DNA from: a virus
Length of the DNA stretch: 28,283 bases
Virus record (IMG/VR): IMGVR_UViG_3300030102_001498
Location: 1-28,283 of that record
Direction: 5' to 3' (one strand)
Positions 22,675-28,283 of this stretch are shown in pieces. How positions within the stretch are numbered: the first letter of the stretch is position 1; every line of letters begins with the position of its first letter. Below the pieces are notes generated by a model, which did no database searches, was not told the DNA's origin, and was given only the letters and a program-made list of their open reading frames with translations. The position numbers and the translations under genes are program-made.

Positions 22675-23415
22675 CTATAATTCCATTGGACAAATTATAG
22701 GTAATTTACCATTGTCTAATACTACTGAACACCCTAATATAGGTTTTGCAGTATGAAATTTTGCATATGAATATGCCCAACTTTTGTAATCAATTCCAAC
22801 AGGTACTTGCATTTGCCACTTCAGATCATTAAGTGATGCAGTATAATTTATAAATGCCTGTGTATGTATATGCCCTTGTACCATTGACATGCCCCAGTTT
22901 TGACTTCTTTTAATAATACCTTTACCACTACAACCAGTACCATGCACATATAATACGTTGTCATGCACAAATTTTTCTTCAAAATTCCAACCTGAACAAC
23001 CTAAAACATCATTAAAATCCCTGATCCATCTTTTATCAATACCACCATCTTCTGCTTTCCTATGTACTATTAAATCATGATTACCAATTGTGACATCAAC
23101 TTTTGGAAATGCTTTATTCCAATCTTTCATCTGTTCTATACACATATCTAATTCATACTTTGCACCATGTGTCTGCGTATTTGTATGATGAAAACTTCCA
23201 AAATGTGAGTCAATCACATCACCAGTAGCTGAAAATACAGTACAATTATATAATTCTGCTATTTTTTGACAATGTTCTAAGTATTTTGGATGTGTGTATG
23301 GTAAATGTATGTCACCAATGACTAATCTATTTATTTTTGGTCTACGTATATCTTTTAATATAGTAATTTCATTTGGTTTTAATCTAAATCTATTATTTGG
23401 TTTTTTTGTGTCCAA
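22675..23415 (-). CDS. Calcineurin-like metallophosphoesterase
   Basis: A 246-residue enzyme with the full two-metal signature: GDIH (34-37), GDVIDSH (65-71), GNHD (111-114), VHGT (157-160) and GHIHTQ (181-186). The family includes phosphodiesterases, phosphatases and DNA-end nucleases; the substrate here cannot be told from the motifs. The start is TTG 23415, 2 nt after the holin stop; no in-frame ATG precedes the conserved core. It is the last gene of the run, right before the early promoter. A role in nucleotide salvage or nucleic-acid end processing is possible. Confidence 0.85.
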   Translation of the reverse strand: MDTKKPNNRFRLKPNEITILKDIRRPKINRLVIGDIHLPYTHPKYLEHCQKIAELYNCTVFSATGDVIDSHFGSFHHTNTQTHGAKYELDMCIEQMKDWNKAFPKVDVTIGNHDLIVHRKAEDGGIDKRWIRDFNDVLGCSGWNFEEKFVHDNVLYVHGTGCSGKGIIKRSQNWGMSMVQGHIHTQAFINYTASLNDLKWQMQVPVGIDYKSWAYSYAKFHTAKPILGCSVVLDNGKLPIICPMEL

Positions 23416-23417
23416 AA

Positions 23418-23804
23418 TTATTTTTTTACTTTTTCAATAGAACGCCCACCAAAATATGCACCAATAACAGTTATTAATACTAATTGTAATAAATCAACCC
23501 AACTTGCTTTTACATTAAATGTAATAATACCTGCATCAATAAAAATTAATAAAACAGTTGATACACATAAAAATATTAATACTAATGGTCTAATGTTTTT
23601 TGATAACCAACTATCTGACTGCATATCTAATTTCCAACGTTCTGTGACTTGTTTTTGCATTTCTGCTTCATAACCTAAAATCATATTTTTGATTTTTTGT
23701 TCAGCTTCTAATTTTTCTTCTTTGCTTGTATGCAAATTATCTATTACATTACCAACGTTTTTTATTAATTCATTTGCACCACTTGTAAATAATTTATTAA
23801 TCAT
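23418..23804 (-). CDS. 3-TM-family holin
   Basis: A 128-residue protein matching the holin of 3TMs family. An N-terminal amphipathic helix (NKLFTSGANELIKNVGNVID) and a charged coiled region with Trp (QKQVTERWKLDMQSDSWLSK) are followed by a conserved N-IRPLVLIFLC (70-80), a first membrane helix to about 96 and a second at 103-120, ending in FGGRSIEKVKK. Such proteins form pores in the inner membrane at the end of infection. It overlaps the lysis candidate by 8 nt. Confidence 0.85.
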   Translation of the reverse strand: MINKLFTSGANELIKNVGNVIDNLHTSKEEKLEAEQKIKNMILGYEAEMQKQVTERWKLDMQSDSWLSKNIRPLVLIFLCVSTVLLIFIDAGIITFNVKASWVDLLQLVLITVIGAYFGGRSIEKVKK

Positions 23805-24261
23805 AATCTATATATTGTATTGTAACACGTTCACCATTTTCTAATGCCTTTGCAATTTTTGGATATATACGTTTATATGCATTACCTGATTTTCCAATAA
23901 AACCATCTTTTATTATGATGTTATTTTCTTGACTATCACCGACAAGTAAACACCCTGCCGAATGGCTATCATCATTTCCTATGTGTATTAGTATATATTC
24001 AAAATTTGGTACGTTCATAACTTGTAACATGCCTTTATGAAACGCAAATTTTTTACTATATCTTTGATGAAATCCACCAACTGTTCTAAACTCTATATCA
24101 TATATACCTGCTGGTACTCTAGTTTCACCTGGTATTTTTAATGCTCTACGTTCATCTTCTAATGTATAACATAAAAAATTATTACCTAAATCTGTACGTT
24201 CAAATAATAAACCACTTGTACTATCTTCTTGACTGCTAAATCTTAATACGATTAATTCCAT
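23797..24261 (-). CDS. DUF5675-like protein, candidate endolysin
   Basis: A 154-residue protein with the DUF5675 pattern: LRFSSQEDSTSGLLFER at the start, NNFLCYTLEDERR, IPGETRVPAGIYDIEF (43-58), GMLQVMNVPNFEYILIHIGN and HSAGCLLVGD (100-109). The segment His93-x-Gly95 followed by Ser101-x-Gly103-Cys104 copies the active-site order of L,D-transpeptidase-like folds (HxG ... SxGC), suggesting an enzyme acting on peptidoglycan peptides. There is no signal peptide, so it would need the holin next door (8 nt overlap) to reach the wall. It starts at TAATG after the basic 43-residue protein. Lysis is inferred; no other endolysin was found. Confidence 0.7.
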   Translation of the reverse strand: MELIVLRFSSQEDSTSGLLFERTDLGNNFLCYTLEDERRALKIPGETRVPAGIYDIEFRTVGGFHQRYSKKFAFHKGMLQVMNVPNFEYILIHIGNDDSHSAGCLLVGDSQENNIIIKDGFIGKSGNAYKRIYPKIAKALENGERVTIQYIDYD

Positions 24262-24392
24262 TATCTACCTTGACCTTTATATAGCTTTAGGAATTGTTTA
24301 CCACCTTTTGTTCTTGATCTATTTTTTGAATGTATATTTTTACGTTTCTTTTTTGATTTTTCTCTATATGTAAAATTAATTCCCTTTGCCAT
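24261..24392 (-). CDS. Small very basic protein (43 aa)
   Basis: A short frame from ATG 24392 to TAA 24261, coupled to both neighbours by TAATG. It starts MAKGINFTYREKSKKKRKNI, continues HSKNRSRTKGGKQF and ends LKLYKGQGR. About 40% of residues are Lys/Arg. The K-R-K-x-x-H-x-K ... Y-x-GQGR order is recalled from many short, unannotated Bacteroidota phage proteins. The composition suggests binding to nucleic acid or the ribosome, though position is among lysis genes. Function unknown. Confidence 0.65.
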   Translation of the reverse strand: MAKGINFTYREKSKKKRKNIHSKNRSRTKGGKQFLKLYKGQGR

Positions 24393-24769
24393 TAGTTAAA
24401 CTTGTTTAAAATTATGTTATCAACAAAGTTTTGCACATCTTTACGTGTTGCATCTAACTTCATCATTATGTTTGCTTCATACCTTACTTTTTCTTTACCA
24501 TCAAATATTATGACAGTAGGCACTTTGCTTACGTTTAAGGCACTTGCATGTGCTATGTCCATATAATACACTACACAATCATTTAAGTTGCTTAAATCTA
24601 ATGTATTTGCTTTATTAAAATCTGCATTGATTTGTAATACAACAATGCCATTTTTAGTTTTATTTAAATTTGTTATTGTTTGTTGTGCATTTGAGGTTTT
24701 TATTATGCACAATAAGAATAGTATATATATTAAAAATATACCTATATATTTATTTAGTAGATAATTCAT
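24392..24769 (-). CDS. Exported thioredoxin-fold protein without CXXC
   Basis: A 125-residue protein. The first 28 residues (LLNKYIGIFLIYILFLLCII, then KTSNAQQ) look like a signal peptide cut after Ala-28 or a membrane anchor. The rest follows a thioredoxin fold: GIVVLQINADFNKANTLDLS (41-60), DCVVYYMDIAHASALNV (64-80), and VPTVIIFDGKEKVRYE (83-98) with the cis-Pro84. Where active thioredoxins have WCxxC, this has FNKAN, so redox activity is not expected. It lies between the one-TM and the basic protein in the lysis block. A chaperone-like or periplasmic binding role is inferred. Confidence 0.65.
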   Translation of the reverse strand: MNYLLNKYIGIFLIYILFLLCIIKTSNAQQTITNLNKTKNGIVVLQINADFNKANTLDLSNLNDCVVYYMDIAHASALNVSKVPTVIIFDGKEKVRYEANIMMKLDATRKDVQNFVDNIILNKFN

Positions 24770-25031
24770 ATAATCTAGCGTCTAATTTATTAAGCTGAGA
24801 TTTTATTTCTTGTAAATCATTACCATTGTTGATTACTTCCAAACCAATTGCTTCAATTCTAAGATCAAATTCAACACGTTCAATAGGTGATTTTGGTTCA
24901 ACCATTGCTTCTTGTATTTTTGCTTCTAATGTATACCACATGCCAGTCATTGACACTAATACAACACCTAATCCAATAATACTTTCTAAACTTAATTTTA
25001 GTTTTGTTTGTTTGCTAATTTCAGTTGCCAT
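24750..25031 (-). CDS. One-TM coiled-coil membrane protein (lysis-region)
   Basis: A 93-residue protein with one membrane helix at about 16-36 (SIIGLGVVLVSMTGMWYTLE) and a C-terminal coiled coil (VINNGNDLQEIKSQLNKLDA). The N terminus is short and basic. Layout and position resemble the holin-like or inner-membrane spanin-like proteins of Bacteroidota phages. It is coupled to the Cys-rich peptide before it (TAATG at 25031), a pairing that could form an envelope-spanning complex. The start overlaps nothing else; its end overlaps the thioredoxin-fold gene by 20 nt. Confidence 0.6.
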   Translation of the reverse strand: MATEISKQTKLKLSLESIIGLGVVLVSMTGMWYTLEAKIQEAMVEPKSPIERVEFDLRIEAIGLEVINNGNDLQEIKSQLNKLDARLYELSTK

Positions 25032-25114
25032 TATTTTTTACAATTTTTTTCACATTTATTAAAACATACTAATCCAAATGTTAAAAATGTTATTATTTTA
25101 CAAATTGTTTTCAT
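25031..25114 (-). CDS. Tiny Cys-rich membrane or secreted peptide (27 aa)
   Basis: A frame from ATG 25114 to TAA 25031: MKTICKIITFLTFGLVCFNK then CEKNCKK. Residues 4-18 are hydrophobic and there are four cysteines (5, 17, 21, 25). It starts within 2 nt after the barrel gene stop and shares TAATG with the next gene. It could be a minimal lipoprotein (outer spanin-like) but the residues before the Cys do not match a good lipobox. Confidence 0.45.
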   Translation of the reverse strand: MKTICKIITFLTFGLVCFNKCEKNCKK

Positions 25115-25116
25115 AA

Positions 25117-26208
25117 TTAATAAAATAAATAATTAATACCTGCTTTTACACTATAAAATTCACGTTGCCACATGTCATTGTAGTCACCCTCTATAAAAAA
25201 ACCTAGACGTTTCTTTTTACCTATTTTTGTACCCATTATAAAACCTACACTATAATCTATTCTGTCAGGTTCTAAATCTATATAACGTTCTACATCTTCA
25301 TTTACATCATCTAACCAACGTTTTGGATATATGTCTGTCCATGCATGTAACCAAAATTTATCTGTATACGTATAATAACTTGTACCTATTGCTAAAATCA
25401 TTTCACGTACCATACCTAAACTGTCTTGAACGTCTAATGTATATTCACGTACTATTTTACCAAAATGATATTTGTAAAATTCGTGATCTGTTTGTGCTAT
25501 TTCTACACCATCAGGATTATACCATTTCCAATCATACCAATCATACCAGTCATCAACACCATTATTTTCACCATCAACATAATAATATTGATCACTATAA
25601 TCATAATCATATGCTAATTGATAAAATGGATTACCTTGATCAAAATATGCTTGTATTGCATTGTAACCATAACCTAATGGTCGCCAACTATTCATTAAAC
25701 CAAACGTAAAATTTAATTTGTTACCTGCTTTTAAACGTAAACGTGTGTCTAAATTTGTATATTTTATATCTGCTAAACCATTAAATCTTTGTTCTGCACG
25801 TATTGTATAAAAATCACCTAAATATCTAACAAATATATGTCTGTTTTCAAATTCCCTGCCTTGTTGTCTTTTTAATTCTATTTGTGCCTTATATTCAAAA
25901 CCATGTACTGCACCAATTAATCCATTGTCAGTATGATATTTTTCTGTACCATCATAAAAATTACCTGGTTTAGTTTGATAATCAAATCTTGCAATTTTTC
26001 TAATACCTAAATGTATACTAAAATCATATGGATTTTCACGTGTTAAATTGACTAATTCATTTTCTTGCATTTGCCAATTGCCTTGCTGAAATAATGAATT
26101 GTTTACACTAATTGATGTGTAAATAGTAGACCATTTTAATAAATCGTACTGTGCAAATAAATTATTAGTTGCAAATAAAATTAATATTGTGTATATTATT
26201 TTTTGCAT
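25117..26208 (-). CDS. Phage-encoded outer-membrane beta-barrel protein
   Basis: A 363-residue protein with a clear signal peptide (MQKIIYTILILFATNNLFAQ, cut near Ala-19) in Bacteroidota style. The mature part alternates polar and aromatic residues in long amphipathic strands (RHIFVRYLGDFYTIRAEQRF, LDTRLRLKAGNKLNFTFGLM, IDYSVGFIMGTKIGKKKRLG) and ends in FYSVKAGINYLFY with the aromatic terminal residue typical of outer-membrane barrels. A Trp/Tyr/Asp-rich loop (DDWYDWYDWKWYNPDG, about 220-235) would face outward. It lies between the connector and lysis genes. Possible roles: blocking superinfection, altering the surface, or helping outer-membrane disruption. The barrel call is by pattern. Confidence 0.7.
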   Translation of the reverse strand: MQKIIYTILILFATNNLFAQYDLLKWSTIYTSISVNNSLFQQGNWQMQENELVNLTRENPYDFSIHLGIRKIARFDYQTKPGNFYDGTEKYHTDNGLIGAVHGFEYKAQIELKRQQGREFENRHIFVRYLGDFYTIRAEQRFNGLADIKYTNLDTRLRLKAGNKLNFTFGLMNSWRPLGYGYNAIQAYFDQGNPFYQLAYDYDYSDQYYYVDGENNGVDDWYDWYDWKWYNPDGVEIAQTDHEFYKYHFGKIVREYTLDVQDSLGMVREMILAIGTSYYTYTDKFWLHAWTDIYPKRWLDDVNEDVERYIDLEPDRIDYSVGFIMGTKIGKKKRLGFFIEGDYNDMWQREFYSVKAGINYLFY

Positions 26209-26261
26209 TTTTTTAAATACGTTTTAAGTTTTTTTTCATTACTAGCTTTTGGTCTATACAT
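26196..26261 (-). CDS. Possible tiny basic peptide (21 aa)
   Basis: A frame from ATG 26261 (TAATG with the connector stop) to TAA 26196: MYRPKASNEKKLKTYLKKCK then K. It overlaps the barrel gene start by 13 nt. The coupling matches other genes here, but the length is too small to be sure. It may only serve to reinitiate translation for the barrel gene. Confidence 0.35.
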   Translation of the reverse strand: MYRPKASNEKKLKTYLKKCKK

Positions 26262-26824
26262 TAGTACATTCTTAAATCAGGTGTTAAAAAATCATTTAAT
26301 GTTATTTTATAATCAGGTGCAACTGGATCAAGATTCATGCCACTATAATAGTTTTGTGTAGTTGGTGTTAAATCTTCATTTGTATTACTGCTATATTCAG
26401 GAAATAAAGATGTATTATGACGTATATAATCAATCATACGTTCAGTATACCATTCTGCTGTATTACGTACAACTTCACGTAAATAGTTTAATTCATCTAA
26501 ACCTGCGTTTTCACTAGTTTCACTTGTTTTACGTACAATGTTTTTGTTCATAATTTTATAACCTAAAAAAGGTATACATTCATATAATGTCCAATGTACC
26601 AATGCATCTTGTATATAACTTTCTACTAATTTTTCATAATTACCTGATAAACTAGAACCTGTTATATCTGTTTGTAATTTTTCATATAAATCAGTACCTA
26701 ATTTTGGATGTATATGTATGTCCTGTGCAACTTTCATATATGGACGTAACAATTCTACATCTACATTACCATTTATAGTAGTTGATTTTTTAAGTTTGTT
26801 TTCTGATATAAATAATACTGCCAT
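26261..26824 (-). CDS. DUF6712-like head-tail connector protein
   Basis: A 187-residue, mainly helical protein: LRPYMKVAQDIHIHPKLGTD (26-45), DLYEKLQTDITGSSL, VESYIQDALVHWTLYECIPF, then a helical REVVRNTAEWYTERMIDYIR (115-134) and a Pro/Asn-rich end. The IHPxLGTxLYxKL plus Y-Q-A-VHWTLYE-IPF-YKI pattern is recalled from DUF6712 proteins in Bacteroidota phages, probably head-completion/connector proteins. It follows the coiled-coil pair and portal, which fits a neck role. Confidence 0.7.
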   Translation of the reverse strand: MAVLFISENKLKKSTTINGNVDVELLRPYMKVAQDIHIHPKLGTDLYEKLQTDITGSSLSGNYEKLVESYIQDALVHWTLYECIPFLGYKIMNKNIVRKTSETSENAGLDELNYLREVVRNTAEWYTERMIDYIRHNTSLFPEYSSNTNEDLTPTTQNYYSGMNLDPVAPDYKITLNDFLTPDLRMY

Positions 26825-26843
26825 TTATTAATTATTTAATTTT

Positions 26844-27269
26844 TTAAACATCAGATGCATCACGTCTTGCGTTTCTGATATCATTTATACTATCACCTAA
26901 TTCTACTGCAATTTCATCTAATTCAAATGCAACAGGTATATCACCTACGTCAGTACCTAAATCTTTTGCACCTTTTTCTAATTTATCATACATGTCATTT
27001 GCTTCTTTTTGTATTTGTTCACCATCTTCAACCATACCTTTAGTATCATCTAAAAAATCTAATATTTTTGCATAAACTTTACCATATTCTGCTTCTATTT
27101 TTTTATATGGCTTATATGCTGATATTAATTTCTTATTTAAATCTTTACCTGCTTTTAAAATTTTTTTTGCATCATCTACTAATGATAATTCAATTCTATT
27201 TAATTCTGTTTTTTTATATTCTGCAAATTCTTGTTTTGCTTTTTCTAATTGTGTGTATATCTTTTTCAT
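26844..27269 (-). CDS. Coiled-coil protein, paralogue B (141 aa)
   Basis: A 141-residue charged helical protein starting MKKIYTQLEKAKQEFAEYKK, then RIELSLVDDAKKILKAGKDL, a long Lys/Glu-rich helix and GAKDLGTDVGDIPVAFELDE before a last helix. It aligns along its length with the gene just upstream (shared MKKIY-x-x-E-AK, ELS-x-x-DD-K and DLG). The two are a tandem duplication. Location between portal and connector suggests a head or neck scaffold-like role; no family was recognised. Confidence 0.6.
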   Translation of the reverse strand: MKKIYTQLEKAKQEFAEYKKTELNRIELSLVDDAKKILKAGKDLNKKLISAYKPYKKIEAEYGKVYAKILDFLDDTKGMVEDGEQIQKEANDMYDKLEKGAKDLGTDVGDIPVAFELDEIAVELGDSINDIRNARRDASDV

Positions 27270-27279
27270 TTTATTTATT

Positions 27280-27663
27280 TTATACTAATAATTTTTCTAA
27301 ACTTTTTGATAAATTTTTTGCAAAATCTTCAACTATGTCTTTTTTAATTTTATCTAAATCATCTAATAATCCAAATGTATTTCTATTAACACCTAAATCT
27401 TCAATTGCTTTTTCTGTTTTTTTATACAATGCTTCTGCTTCTTTTGTAATTTTTGCCCTATCTGTTACCCATTTTTTAACATCATTTCTAACTTTTGATA
27501 CTGGTGCAACAATAGTATCAAATTCTTCAGTTAAATCAATGTATTTAGAATATAATGATTTTACATCATCTTGTATTGACAACTCTAATTTTTCTAATTT
27601 AGATTTTTCAGTTTCTAAATATATTTTCTTTGCAGTTTCAATGTCTTTATATATCTTCTTCAT
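27280..27663 (-). CDS. Coiled-coil protein, paralogue A (127 aa)
   Basis: A 127-residue charged helical protein. ATG 27663, 1 nt after the portal stop, is chosen over a longer frame from 27735, because the latter lies over the portal end and the paralogue also begins MKKIY. It reads MKKIYKDIETAKKIYLETEK, then LELSIQDDVKSLYSKYIDLT, DVKKWVTDRAKITKEAEALY and IEDLGVNRNTFGLLDDLDKI. It shares the N-terminal pattern with the next gene (paralogue B). Function unknown; perhaps both assemble around the portal. Confidence 0.65.
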   Translation of the reverse strand: MKKIYKDIETAKKIYLETEKSKLEKLELSIQDDVKSLYSKYIDLTEEFDTIVAPVSKVRNDVKKWVTDRAKITKEAEALYKKTEKAIEDLGVNRNTFGLLDDLDKIKKDIVEDFAKNLSKSLEKLLV

Positions 27664-27664
27664 T

Positions 27665-28283
27665 TTATCTTGGATTTTTAAAACCTTTGTTTGGCATGTC
27701 AATTGGTGCAACTGGTACTTGTTGTGGATTAGCAACAGGTTTAAACCCTTGACTTCTTGCTTTTGTTGTTGTTATTACTTTATCTGTTTTTATATTTGGT
27801 TTACCACCACCAAATTTTCTAAAATATATTCTTCTAAACCATTTATGGTGACAATTTGCACCACCTTTAAAACGCCATATATCATATACTCCACTTTTAT
27901 TACCTGCTAATTTTGGATTTGCTTTAATATTGCTTAATGAATGTTTTAAACCACCATCTTTTGTTGGTGCAATATCTTCTTTACGATATACTTTATTTGC
28001 TAACATCATTTTTTTACAAAATTCCCTTTCACCTGTGTCTGATTTTGATTTACCTGTATAAACATATCGTACCCTATATAAATTTAAATCATCATCAAAT
28101 CCATCTTGTTTACTCTTTTTTTCTGCACGATCTGTTGCAGTCCTGACTAAATTTGTTTTTTTGTATAATTCATTTAAATTATATTCAAAATCAAATTGTG
28201 CATTTTCTTCACTTGCATCTTCTTCATCAATTAATTCCCAGTTTTCCAAATCTTCATCTTCACCATAATTAGCTAAAAAATAA
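27665..28283 (-). CDS. Portal protein, C-terminal part (continues from left edge)
   Basis: This frame is open to the right edge and, once the repeat is collapsed, continues the portal gene in phase: portal residues 452-623, stop at 27665-27667. An ATG at 28249 lies within the repeat and is an internal Met in a Leu/Trp-rich stretch, so I do not use it as a start. The extension has a conserved-looking module: RVRYVYTG, EREFCKKMM, VYRKEDIAP, then SGVYDIWRFKGGANCHHKWF and a basic RRIYFRK. A similar Cys/His-bearing domain is recalled at the C terminus of head proteins in flavobacterial phages; its function is unknown to me. The tail is Pro/Asn-rich. The next gene starts 1 nt after the stop. Confidence 0.8.
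   Translation of the reverse strand, partial: YFLANYGEDEDLENWELIDEEDASEENAQFDFEYNLNELYKKTNLVRTATDRAEKKSKQDGFDDDLNLYRVRYVYTGKSKSDTGEREFCKKMMLANKVYRKEDIAPTKDGGLKHSLSNIKANPKLAGNKSGVYDIWRFKGGANCHHKWFRRIYFRKFGGGKPNIKTDKVITTTKARSQGFKPVANPQQVPVAPIDMPNKGFKNPR
28184..28281. repeat. Terminal direct repeat, right copy
   Basis: Second copy of the repeat seen at 1-98. The single mismatch at 28282 changes a portal His codon to Tyr and sits two bases from the contig end, where assembly errors are common. Removing this copy gives a unit genome of about 28,183 bp. Confidence 0.95.

Noticed and set aside
27664-27735. Upstream extension of the coiled-coil gene to 27735
   Set aside because: It lies over the portal end, begins at a non-ATG codon, and the paralogue next door also starts MKKIY at the chosen position.
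28187-28249. Separate gene starting at ATG 28249
   Set aside because: The ATG is an artefact of cutting the circle; the same codon is internal to the portal frame at position 66.
1-28283. tRNA genes, CRISPR arrays, insertion sequences, integrase or attachment sites
   Set aside because: No cloverleaf, spaced repeats, transposase, recombinase or repressor sequence was seen on reading both strands.

Overview
The window reads as one complete, circular tailed-phage genome, opened inside the portal gene. The first 98 bases recur as the last 98 (1-98 = 28184-28281, one mismatch near the very end), so the unique genome is about 28,183 bp. The portal reading frame runs off the left edge and continues in frame at the right edge. 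The DNA is very A+T-rich and every convincing gene is on the minus strand. The host is probably a Bacteroidota bacterium, perhaps a marine Flavobacteriia. Reasons: a Bacteroidota-type promoter (TTG, 21 nt, TATATTTG) at 22583-22615, little sign of Shine-Dalgarno sites, a Bacteroidota-style signal peptide and outer-membrane barrel protein, and structural proteins of the type I recall from flavobacterial phages. No integrase, repressor, DNA polymerase or helicase was seen, so a small lytic siphovirus that recruits host replication proteins is the simplest reading.

Layout in transcription order (descending coordinates). Early block, 22558 to about 16652: promoter, small proteins, an SSB-like protein with a DIPF tail, a protein resembling DnaA domain IV, a winged-helix replisome organiser, a compact C5 cytosine methyltransferase, a small HTH protein, a NinG/Rap-like nuclease, a sigma-like factor, small zinc-type proteins, a DUF3310 protein and a ParB-like protein. 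Packaging, 16677-15012: small and large terminase. Tail, 14907-6202: tail assembly chaperone with an apparent -1 frameshift extension, neck and tail proteins, baseplate proteins, a possible fibre and the tape measure. Head and virion, 6198-2795: XkdF-like protein with a frameshift in a poly-A run, scaffold, major capsid, probable tail tube. Then two small virion proteins, a LamG-like protein and the portal across the contig join. Next come two tandem coiled-coil paralogues and a DUF6712-like connector. The final block, 26208-22675, holds an outer-membrane barrel protein, small membrane proteins, a secreted thioredoxin-fold protein without CXXC, a basic 43-residue protein, a DUF5675 lysis candidate, a 3-TM holin and a metallophosphoesterase.

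Genes are tightly coupled (many TAATG or ATGA overlaps), so the circle looks like one long transcription path starting near 22590 and ending at 22675. It is punctuated by hairpins and a repeated promoter-like element (TATATTTACTA) just before the tail, scaffold/capsid and minor-virion blocks. With the phage sigma-like factor this suggests an early-to-late switch. Several small genes not obvious from long reading frames fill the gaps. With these counted, no stretch over 300 bases lacks a gene.
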